A DNA stretch of 18,558 bases from CAYJFG01 sp051881695 (GTDB taxonomy: Bacteria > Bacillota > Clostridia > Oscillospirales > Acutalibacteraceae), in NCBI GenBank assembly GCA_051881695.1, contig JBJEQJ010000006.1, positions 1-18,558 of the forward strand, given 5' to 3'. The translations under genes were made by a program, and so were the position numbers. Each line of letters opens with the position of its first letter. The first letter of the stretch is position 1. The notes beneath the pieces were generated by a model that saw only the letters and a program-made list of their open reading frames with translations, did not search any database and had not been told where the DNA came from. This document shows, one piece after another, positions 1-7,300 of this stretch.

Positions 1-2
1 AG

Positions 3-695
3 CCTATAGCTGCAACGTCGGCTACAGAAAACGCTACGATAGCAACAGAGCCGACAGAAGCTCCCACAGAAAAAGAAACAACTGCCGCGCAGAGCAGCAA
101 GGATAAAAACGACGATAAAGATAAGAAGGACGAAAAGACCGAAAGCAAGTCAGAGGACAGCTCTTCCTCCGGGGCGGCTTCGGGAAGCTCCGACAATTCC
201 GGCAACGACAACACTGCTTCTGCGAAAAATACATCTGTAAATAACAGCAGCAATAACACTTCATCAAATAAAGCAGCACAGAACAGCTCAAATAATACAA
301 ACTCAGGCAGCAGTAATAAAAGCAACACAAGCAGCTCATCGGCGCAGACATCAAAGGTATGGCACGAGGCGGTATATAAATACGTTGAGCATCCGGCAGA
401 AACAAAAAAGGTATGGGTGGTAGACGTTCCGGCAAGCACTAAAGAAGAGCCCGTTTACGAGGAACAAGACAGAACAATCTGCAACACCTGCGGCGCTGAT
501 ATAACAGATTGTGTTGATGACCACATGTATAATCATGTAATAAACGGAGAAAACGGCAGTTACCGCAACGAATGGGTAAACGTCCAAGTTGGTACAAAGA
601 CAGTGACCGTTCCGGAACAAGGGCATTATGAAACGCAGACAGTCAAAAAAGCTTGGACGGAGAAAATTCTTGTCAGAGAAGCAGGATATTATTAA
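3..695 (+). CDS. Secreted low-complexity protein, C-terminal part (5' truncated)
   Basis: The frame is open from the window edge to a TAA at 693-695, giving 230 residues of a protein whose start is outside. The first ~115 visible residues are low complexity, first Thr/Glu/Ala, then Lys/Asp/Glu, then Ser/Asn/Gly, as in wall-spanning or linker regions of secreted Gram-positive proteins. The last ~110 residues form a compact domain rich in aromatic and acidic residues. It contains CNTC, then HMYNH, a C-x2-C-x10-H-x3-H arrangement that could bind a metal, and ends with WTEKILVREAGYY. I recall similar C-terminal domains in clostridial secreted proteins but cannot name a family. No sorting signal or membrane anchor is present. 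Two terminators follow, so this gene ends its own transcription unit. Function unknown; coding status is well supported by the long open frame. Confidence 0.8.
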   Translation, partial: PIAATSATENATIATEPTEAPTEKETTAAQSSKDKNDDKDKKDEKTESKSEDSSSSGAASGSSDNSGNDNTASAKNTSVNNSSNNTSSNKAAQNSSNNTNSGSSNKSNTSSSSAQTSKVWHEAVYKYVEHPAETKKVWVVDVPASTKEEPVYEEQDRTICNTCGADITDCVDDHMYNHVINGENGSYRNEWVNVQVGTKTVTVPEQGHYETQTVKKAWTEKILVREAGYY

Positions 696-740
696 TTCAT
701 TTTTTACAGTACAATTAAACAGCAAGGTGCAGATCTTTTA

Positions 741-768
741 GGCAGAGCTTTAAAGACTCTGCCTTTTT
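741..768 (+). terminator. Intrinsic terminator after the truncated first gene
   Basis: A perfect 7-bp stem GGCAGAG (741-747) / CTCTGCC (757-763), with a loop CTTTAAAGA that is itself mostly self-complementary, is followed directly by TTTTT (764-768). It lies 45 bases after the stop of the first gene. Confidence 0.8.
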
Positions 769-789
769 GTTTGCAAAAACTCAGTCGGT

Positions 790-816
790 AAGGACAGTCG
801 CAAGGCTGTCCTTTTT
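790..816 (+). terminator. Second intrinsic terminator (in leader repeat, copy 1)
   Basis: An 8-bp stem AAGGACAG (790-797) / CTGTCCTT (806-813) with loop TCGCAAGG runs into a T-run at 812-816. It lies in tandem after the 741-768 hairpin, and the same hairpin occurs at 4208-4235. It could act as a back-up terminator for the upstream gene, or as an attenuator if transcription of the 939 gene starts upstream of it. Confidence 0.75.
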
Positions 817-832
817 ATATATATAAATTCTT

Positions 833-847
833 GGGACAAATTGTCCC
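833..847. promoter_or_regulatory. 15-base dyad, possible operator (copy 1)
   Basis: GGGACAA-A-TTGTCCC is a perfect 7-bp dyad around one central base, 17 bases after the terminator T-run and 91 bases before the start at 939. It is kept intact at 4253-4267 although the bases just before it differ by a two-base insertion. Its symmetry suits a dimeric DNA-binding regulator. TTGTCC in its right half could also be a -35 element, with TGATAT (861-866) as a poorly spaced -10. Operator function is inferred. Confidence 0.45.
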
Positions 848-938
848 GGCTGAAAGGGTGTGATATTAAGCCGTATATTCTTAAGCCAAAAACAAAAGTA
901 AAAATCGAAAAAAATACATACTTCAAGGAGTTTTTTTA

Positions 939-1568
939 ATGAACAATAGAGAATTTAATGAAAACAAAAGTCAAATTGATATTCGGAAAATTGACGAGCA
1001 AAAAGCAGATGGGCAACTGAAATATCCCCCAAAAGCAAAAAATGCTTTCCTGTTAATATACAGATGCCTTGTTATTATCGGAATAATCGTAATTATTCTT
1101 CTGCTTTTGTTTAAGCCTTGCAACTGTAATTGCAACGCAGATGCAGAAAAGTCGAATCAGACTACTTATTTTGATTCATCTGTAGATGATTCAGCAACCG
1201 ACAAGCCCTCTGAAAGCGAAAGTGCAGTTAATGACTTAAATGCACAGGTTGAGGACGGAATGATAACAATGTCGATGAACGCTAACCCTGTGTTTAAAAA
1301 CGGTACTGCAAAAGGCGATTTGCTTATTGAGAATGATAAAAGCAATAAGCATCCTCAGGTCATTCAAATTTACAGAAATGACACCAACGAGCTTATATAT
1401 ACGTCCGGCAAGCTGCCTGTCGGCAGTAGTATTCACGAAGATACCCTTGATGAGGTTTTGCCGCCCGGAAAATATGAATGTACCGCATATTTTAATGCCG
1501 TTGATGATACAACCGGAGAGAAGTTAGGTACAAGCGGTGCAAACATTAGAATTCACATATTAAATTAA
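939..1568 (+). CDS. Membrane-anchored protein with extracytoplasmic C-terminal domain
   Basis: A 209-residue protein; the ATG at 939 follows AAGGAG at 925-930. The first ~36 residues are polar and basic. A hydrophobic segment at about 37-58 should cross the membrane and is followed at once by a C-N-C-N-C cluster (Cys61, 63, 65). Residues ~66-105 are an acidic Ser/Asp/Glu linker, and ~106-209 look like a beta-rich domain with the motifs NPVFKNG, IYTSGKLPVGS and LPPGKYECTAYF. The positive N-terminus suggests type II topology with the domain outside. I recall similar domains in Gram-positive surface gene clusters but cannot name the family. It is the first gene of a cassette with the two WxL-like genes, so a role in surface display is plausible but unproven. 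Confidence 0.8.
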   Translation: MNNREFNENKSQIDIRKIDEQKADGQLKYPPKAKNAFLLIYRCLVIIGIIVIILLLLFKPCNCNCNADAEKSNQTTYFDSSVDDSATDKPSESESAVNDLNAQVEDGMITMSMNANPVFKNGTAKGDLLIENDKSNKHPQVIQIYRNDTNELIYTSGKLPVGSSIHEDTLDEVLPPGKYECTAYFNAVDDTTGEKLGTSGANIRIHILN

Positions 1569-1670
1569 TGTATTTTTGATAGTTTTGAAGAACTGCCCCC
1601 TTCCTTCACAGCTATTGAATTTATATATAAACTCTAAATAAAAACTTATTAGAATAGGAGTAATGTTCTT

Positions 1671-2195
1671 ATGAAAAAAATAATCGCAATTTTATGTACA
1701 TTATGTATATTAACCTTCGGAGTTATTTCCGCAAGCGCCATTGATGCATCCGGAGGCTCTGATACAACTGCGGTTGAGCTGACTGCTGCTGCCGCTACAT
1801 TTAAAGTTACGGTACCAACAGTTTTACCCTTCTCAGTTGATGCAGACGGTAATGTCAGCGTTGCTACAAATGCAAAAATCTCAAACATTTCAAATGGTCC
1901 GGTTATTGTTACAAACGTAACCGCCAAAACTCTTGACGCTTGGGAACTCGTTGAGGTTGGTACAGATTTTAAATCAGTCAAGGTAAATTCTCCTCAGTTT
2001 AATATGACATTGAATGATGACAATTTCCCTGCCGGAACGACTTCCGAGCTTTCATTAGGCTCAGCATGGACTCCCATTAACGGGCAGTCTGATTTTGCAC
2101 TCACATACAGCGGTGACTTTGCTGAACAAGCAAACGCTATTAACAGTAAAAACATTGCAAATGTAATTTTTACTGTTGGTTGGTACACGGTTTAA
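1671..2195 (+). CDS. Secreted single-domain protein, WxL-like
   Basis: A 174-residue protein with AGGAG (1656-1660) ten bases before the ATG. Residues 1-23 are a signal peptide ending in ASA. The mature part opens with a TFKVTVPTVLPFSVDADG stretch, has Trp91-Glu-Leu93, and ends in IFTVGWYTV with Trp171. This layout (beta-rich Thr/Val domain, a mid-domain W-x-L and a Trp at the end of a C-terminal hydrophobic strand) resembles WxL domains, which bind peptidoglycan non-covalently, but the match is distant and by eye. The whole mature protein aligns with the first ~185 residues of the next gene's product, so the two are paralogues. There is no sorting signal. Likely role: a wall-bound surface component, perhaps a partner of its neighbour. 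An alternative is an unnamed secreted beta-sandwich family. Confidence 0.8.
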   Translation: MKKIIAILCTLCILTFGVISASAIDASGGSDTTAVELTAAAATFKVTVPTVLPFSVDADGNVSVATNAKISNISNGPVIVTNVTAKTLDAWELVEVGTDFKSVKVNSPQFNMTLNDDNFPAGTTSELSLGSAWTPINGQSDFALTYSGDFAEQANAINSKNIANVIFTVGWYTV

Positions 2196-2218
2196 AAGGT
2201 TTAAAAGACAAATTTAAA

Positions 2219-2262
2219 ACAGCACCATACAACTTGGGGGCAGTATGGTGCTGTGCTGTTTT
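2219..2262 (+). terminator. Hairpin between two cotranscribed genes; leaky terminator or attenuator
   Basis: A perfect 12-bp stem ACAGCACCATAC (2219-2230) / GTATGGTGCTGT (2243-2254) is followed by GCTGTTTT. That GCTGTTTT (2255-2262) can instead pair with AAAACAGC (2216-2223), giving a competing structure. The next start codon is only 17 bases past the T-run, leaving no room for a new promoter, so the downstream gene must be read through this hairpin. Partial termination or transcript stabilisation is inferred. Confidence 0.6.
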
Positions 2263-2278
2263 GGAAAGAAGGTAAAGT

Positions 2279-4156
2279 ATGTCCAGTAAATTTAAAAAGA
2301 ACAGAGTAATTTCTCTGTTTTTGGTTGTTGCTATGACTTTTGGCTTGCTTTGCGGCACTGCAATATCCGCTAATGCAGAAGAAAATGTTTCCAATGCCGG
2401 AAGTCAGGGAAACAGTAAAGTAATTACAACTATTGAGCCTGCTATATTCAATGTAACCGTGCCTTATGTTCTGCCGATTTCTATTGATGCAGACCAAAAT
2501 GTATATGTAGCTGATAATGCAGCGCTTACTAACAACAGTAACGGACCTATTAGAGTTGATAGTGCCGTGATAACTACAAAGGACGGCTGGGAGCTTGTAG
2601 GCAGCTCAACAGATTTTAAGACGGTGCCTGTTAATTCAAAAAAGATCACTCTCGATATGATGGGCGAGCCGGTTGATGTATCCGGAACGGTTAATGCCGG
2701 TTTGTTTAGTTCTGTCAGCGGCGATTCTTCACTGAAAATTGATTATGACGCTAATGCGGCTGTTCAAGCTAATGCGTTAAGTAATCAGAATGTAGCTGAT
2801 GTGCTCTTTACCGTTGAGTGGGACAAGTATGAGCTGACCGGAGATGTGATTAATAAAACTGCTCTGAATACTTTTGTAAAGAACAACAGCTTAAAGTCAT
2901 TTCAGAGAACCTCTGAAAGTTTAAATATTGACGACGTTGAGACGGACGGCAGAATGATTAAGATTGATAACGCTTCGGTGGCGGAGGCGTCCGTTAAAAC
3001 GTTAAGAAGCACACGTGAGTTAAAATCAGCTGTGGAAGACGACAAAGCCGTTTACGCCTGGACTGACGAACAGGGTAACGGCTACTGGTGGTCTAATGCA
3101 GATAAGGTATACTTGCCCACTGATTGCTCAAGTTTGTTTGCAAATTGTGAATTCACTACGCTTGACTTGTCGAATTTAGACGCAAGCAATGTTACGAATA
3201 TGAGCTATATGTTTCAAAACTGCAAAAACTTACAAACTCTCTACTTGCCGCAAAATTATAAGGAAAGCAATGTTAAGGATATGTCCTATGCGTTTGATTT
3301 CTGTACATCGCTAACTGCAGCACCTGAAATGCCTAGCTGCACAGAGAATATGACCCGTACATTTAATTATTGTACTTCTCTCATAACAGCACCGGAAATA
3401 CCGAACAGTGTAACAAATATGGACAGCACTTTTTCCGGCTGCCATTCTCTCGCCGCCGCACCAAAAATACCAAACAGCGTAGAGAATATGAACTCCACTT
3501 TTTTCGCCTGTTTTTCACTAACTACCGCACCGGAGATACCAAGCAGTGTAACAAAGATGCGCGAAACATTTTATCACTGCAAGTCGCTCACAACAGTATT
3601 TGAGATACCAGGCAGTGTAAGAGATTTATCTTATACATTTTACGGTTGCACCTCACTCGTCAACGCACCGAAAATTATGTATGGTATAGAAAATCTTTTT
3701 CATACGTTTGATTGCTGTAAATCGCTCACTACCGCACCGGAGATACCAAGCAGTGTAACAAAGATGGGCAGCACATTTCGGAGTTGCACTTCTCTCATAA
3801 CAGCACCTAAAATACCAAGTAGCGTGACAGAGTTTAGTGAAACATTTCAAAATTGCTACTCACTCTCTGCCGCACCGGAAATACCGGAAGGCGTAAAGAA
3901 TATGGTAAGCACATTTGATTGCTGTTTTTCACTAACTACTGCGCCAAAGATACCAAGCAGTGTAACAACTATGTTTATGACATTTTACAACTGCGAGTCG
4001 CTCACTGGCAAAGTAACAATAAATGCGGAAAATTTATCAATTTATTCAAATTGCTTCTCCGGCACGAAAAACAACATTTATCTTGCAGGCTCTTGCCCTG
4101 TTTTAAGCGACATTGCCGGCGGATACAGCAATGTTTATTTAGATTCGGAATCGTAG
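2279..4156 (+). CDS. Secreted WxL-like plus BspA-type (DUF285) leucine-rich repeat protein
   Basis: A 625-residue protein; AGAAGG precedes the ATG. Residues 1-33 are a signal peptide ending ANA. Residues ~45-185 repeat the WxL-like domain of the previous gene (NVTVPYVLPISIDADQ, Trp104-Glu-Leu106, FTVEW with Trp181). Residues ~186-260 are a polar linker. From ~262 (VYAWTDEQGNGYWW) the protein turns into a DUF285/BspA-type array: LDLSNLDASNVTNMSYMF, then ten 23-residue units at 335-564, each with TFxxCxSL and APxIPSSV-like segments, and a partial eleventh. There is no LPxTG-type signal or membrane anchor, so wall binding through the WxL-like domain is the natural inference. BspA-type repeats are known in adhesins of oral and gut bacteria and parasites. 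The stop lies 18 bases before leader repeat copy 2, so the original C-terminus may have been changed by that insertion. Confidence 0.85.
   Translation: MSSKFKKNRVISLFLVVAMTFGLLCGTAISANAEENVSNAGSQGNSKVITTIEPAIFNVTVPYVLPISIDADQNVYVADNAALTNNSNGPIRVDSAVITTKDGWELVGSSTDFKTVPVNSKKITLDMMGEPVDVSGTVNAGLFSSVSGDSSLKIDYDANAAVQANALSNQNVADVLFTVEWDKYELTGDVINKTALNTFVKNNSLKSFQRTSESLNIDDVETDGRMIKIDNASVAEASVKTLRSTRELKSAVEDDKAVYAWTDEQGNGYWWSNADKVYLPTDCSSLFANCEFTTLDLSNLDASNVTNMSYMFQNCKNLQTLYLPQNYKESNVKDMSYAFDFCTSLTAAPEMPSCTENMTRTFNYCTSLITAPEIPNSVTNMDSTFSGCHSLAAAPKIPNSVENMNSTFFACFSLTTAPEIPSSVTKMRETFYHCKSLTTVFEIPGSVRDLSYTFYGCTSLVNAPKIMYGIENLFHTFDCCKSLTTAPEIPSSVTKMGSTFRSCTSLITAPKIPSSVTEFSETFQNCYSLSAAPEIPEGVKNMVSTFDCCFSLTTAPKIPSSVTTMFMTFYNCESLTGKVTINAENLSIYSNCFSGTKNNIYLAGSCPVLSDIAGGYSNVYLDSES
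3281..3970 (+). repeat. Ten tandem 69-bp coding repeats
   Basis: Ten in-frame units of exactly 69 bp (23 residues, residues 335-564) with no length variation. The conserved core reads TF-x2-C-x-SL then AP-x-IP. Units 3, 5, 8, 9 and 11, counted with the preceding SYMF unit as 1, are the most alike, including near-identical DNA at ACCGCACCGGAGATACCAAG (3527 and 3735 regions). That suggests recent unit duplication or gene conversion. Confidence 0.9.
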
Positions 4157-4207
4157 CTTTTGGCTAGTTTACGGCTCTGCCTTTTTGTTTGCAAAAACTC
4201 AGTCGGT

Positions 4208-4235
4208 AAGGACAGTCGCAAGGCTGTCCTTTTTA
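4208..4235 (+). terminator. Intrinsic terminator after the LRR gene (leader repeat, copy 2)
   Basis: AAGGACAG (4208-4215) / CTGTCCTT (4224-4231), loop TCGCAAGG, then a T-run to 4234. It is identical to the hairpin at 790-816. It is the only complete terminator between the LRR gene and the pilus operon, because the preceding CTCTGCCTTTTT has lost its pairing arm. Confidence 0.75.
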
Positions 4236-4252
4236 TATATATAAATTTTTGG

Positions 4253-4267
4253 GGGACAAATTGTCCC
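4253..4267. promoter_or_regulatory. 15-base dyad, possible operator (copy 2)
   Basis: GGGACAA-A-TTGTCCC, identical to 833-847, sits 68 bases before the start of the pilus operon. The shared dyad suggests that the cassette at 939 and the pilus operon answer to the same regulator. No regulator gene is visible in the window. Confidence 0.45.
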
Positions 4268-4334
4268 GGCTGAAAGGAACTGATATGAACCCATATGTTT
4301 TTAAATCAAAAATAAAGAAAGGAGAAAGAAGAAA

Positions 4335-7300
4335 ATGAGAATGAAAAACTCGCAATTGCTGAAACGCTTAACAGCGTTTTTGCTGACAGCAGTATTGCTG
4401 CTGCCGATAATGTCGCTATCAGCAGGTGCAGCCGGCGGAGTGAACGTAACACAGGGTAATCTGTTGTCTTACGGCAGCGGAATCAACTGGCAAACGCACG
4501 AGATGTTTGCAGACGGCACAATAGCCTATTGTGCAGACCCATCATCTCCTGCACCCAAGGGTATACTTACAAACACAGCAGATATTACAAACGCAAACGT
4601 AATAAAAGCTGTATACTACGGCTACGGCGGTCCGGGCTTTACTTCGTCTACAGAAACATATATGAATGAGCTTAAGGCTAAGTATTGGCTGGGCGCAAGT
4701 AATAAAACGCTGTATTACCTTTTAACCCACAGAATGGTGGCATATTTCAACGGCGCAGCAGATTGGGCTTATGCATTGCCTGTTGACTGGCAGAATGCCG
4801 TTAAACAGCTGGCAGCCAAAATCGCAAGCTTGAGCGCACCCGATAATTTTAAGGTATACATTTTAAAACCCGGCGGCGGTAAGCAGAATGTAATTTCCTA
4901 CAGAAATTCGGGAAATCTGAGCATTACAAAAAGTTCATCCAATCCAACGCTGACGAACGGCAACAGCTGTTATTCCCTCAAGGGAGCAGTATACACCGTA
5001 TACAACAGCGCCGGAAATAAGGTTGGTACTATTACCACAAACGCCGCCGGCAGCGGCACGATAAAAAACTTAACGGTCGGCACATATACGGTGAAGGAGA
5101 CAAAAGCGCCGAAGGGATATTCTCTTGATAAAAAGACCTATACCGTAAAAATTAACGGCAGCGTAACTACTAAGCTAAGCGTTAAGGATGATCCGGATAA
5201 CGACCCTGTTATCGTTCTTCTTCAAAAGAGAGATAAAGACACGGGAGAACCTGTACCGCAGGGTAACGGAAGCTTAGCAGGTGCAGAATTCACGATAAAG
5301 TACTACGACGGTTTTTATTCAACCGAAGCGCAAATCAAAACGCATACGTCCAAACGGACATGGGTAATAAAAACGAATTCAAGGGGGTTTGCAAGATTAA
5401 GCAACGACTATCTCGTATCCGGAGACGATTTTTATTATACTTCTGCCGGAAATACCAACCCTGCTCTCCCCCTTGGCACAATAACAATTCAGGAAACAAA
5501 AGCACCGGAGGGATACGAGATTTATGACAAGCTGTTCATCCGTCAGATAAAATCTTCAGAAACGACAGAACACGCTACTACCTATAACGCACCGATTATT
5601 CCCGAATCAGCAATCAAGGGAAATCTGAAGATAATTAAAACCTCTGAGGACGGCGTAGTTACCGGAATTACATTTACCGTTAAAAATGAATTCGGCTACG
5701 AAACGACCGCAAAGACGAACTCTGATGGTGTTATAAATCTTTTCGACTTGATTCCCGGCAAATATACGGTAACCGAGGAAACATCAGACAAATATGAGGA
5801 ACAAGAGCCTAAGACGGTGACTGTTACCGAGGACAATACTGCGGATAATCCGGCAAAGGTTACGTTTGAGAATAAGCTTAAGAAATCCGGATTAGAGATT
5901 ATAAAGACCTCATATGACAATAAGGTGTCGGGCATTTCCTTTGTTGTCACGTTCCCAAACGGCACAACAGGCACCTACAAAACCGACTCAACCGGAAAAA
6001 TTCTGATAGAAAACATTACTCCGGGGACATACAAGGTTAATGAAACCGTGCCCGGAGGCTATGCGCCGCAAGCCGAGCAGACAGTTACTCTTACACCGGG
6101 ACAGACGTCCTCCGTTAAATTTCACAACACCACAAGCGCAGGAATTATGCGGATTATAAAGACGTCTGAAGAGTATGAGGGCGGTCCGTTCACACTTAAA
6201 ATTACTAATCAATCTACCGGCAGCATATTTACAATGCTATCTGTATACAGCGACGAAGAGCCGCACGATATTTCCGTTCCTCCGGGATTGTATACAGTAA
6301 GTGAGGAGCTGACAGCAGAGCAGAAAAAAGGCTGGGAAACGGTTGAGCCGATTAAGGACGTTAAAATTGAAACAGGCAAGACAACCGAGGTTGTATTTAA
6401 AAACAAAGAGAAATACGGCAGTCTGAAGGTTACAAAAACGGCTGATGACAATAAGGTCTCGGGCGTTCGGTTTGTGCTGGAAGGCATTTCGGATGCCGGA
6501 TTCCAGATACAATACCGCTATGCTACAACCAATGCAGACGGTATAGCTACATTCAATGATGTTCCGGTCGGTACATATAATCTGCGTGAGGTATCGGTAA
6601 ACAGTCCAAACATCTACACAGAATACCACATAAAACGTGATGTAACACTTGAGAACGTAAAGGTAGAATGGAAAAAAGAAAATACGGTAGATTTTCACAA
6701 CTCTAATCCGCCCAGAAAGCTGAAGATTATTAAAACCTCTGAGGACGGAATTATTGAGGGTATCTCTTTTAGAGTAACAGGCACATCCGGTTTCAGTAAG
6801 GACTATGTAACCGATGAAAACGGTACTATTGCAACGGAGCTTATGCCGGGAACCTACTCAATAAGAGAATTGAATGTAGCAAGCAGATATAAAACACCGT
6901 CTGCACAAACGATAGTGCTTGATTTTGCAAGGACATCAGATGACCTTGAGGCTGTTAAAACCGTTGAATTTGCAAACGTGCTAAAAAAAGGAAGCCTTAA
7001 GGTTACAAAGACAGCAGATGATGGATTTATTTCAGACGTTAAATTCACACTGACGAGCACGGCTGACAGCGACATAAGCTACACGGCTGTAACAAATGCT
7101 GACGGTATAGCTGATTTTACAGATATTCCGATAGGTACATATACTCTGCACGAGGAGGATGTGCAGCAGCGTTATATAGACGTGGAAGATAAGACCGTAA
7201 CTATTCAATGGAATCTAACCGCCAATGCGGCAGTTAACAATACCTTAATAAAAAGAGAATTAATTATTAAAAAGACTTCTGAGGACGGCAAGGTAAGTAA

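Larger units (their letters stand above)
757..867 (+). repeat. Leader repeat, copy 1
   Basis: Bases 757-829 are identical to 4175-4247 (73 of 73). After a short variable C/T-G run, the match resumes through the dyad to 857 and continues with substitutions for about 40 bases (for example TGATAT at 861-866 and 4281-4286). The repeat covers the 3' arm and T-run of the first terminator, a second complete terminator and a 15-base dyad. It forms the upstream region of the gene at 939. The other copy leads the pilus operon at 4335. Confidence 0.9.
4175..4287 (+). repeat. Leader repeat, copy 2
   Basis: This copy begins at CTCTGCC (4175), which in copy 1 is the 3' arm of the first terminator. The matching GGCAGAG arm is absent here. 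Bases 4175-4247 are identical to 757-829, then the dyad and GGCTGAAAGG match with two extra G residues before the dyad, and similarity fades towards the pilus operon start. It supplies the whole upstream region of the gene at 4335. Confidence 0.9.

Noticed and set aside
757..867. Riboswitch or structured RNA of a known class
   Set aside because: The visible structure is a simple terminator plus a DNA-type dyad. I see no conserved aptamer core that I can name.
3281..3970. CRISPR-like or satellite array
   Set aside because: The 69-bp periodicity is in frame and corresponds to 23-residue BspA-type repeats, with no separate spacers.
6237..6698. 153-codon reverse-strand frame within the adhesin gene
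   Set aside because: It is antisense to well-supported SpaA-like domains, and its product is Cys/Phe/Tyr-rich without a recognisable fold. The other reverse-strand frames look like the same kind of shadow.
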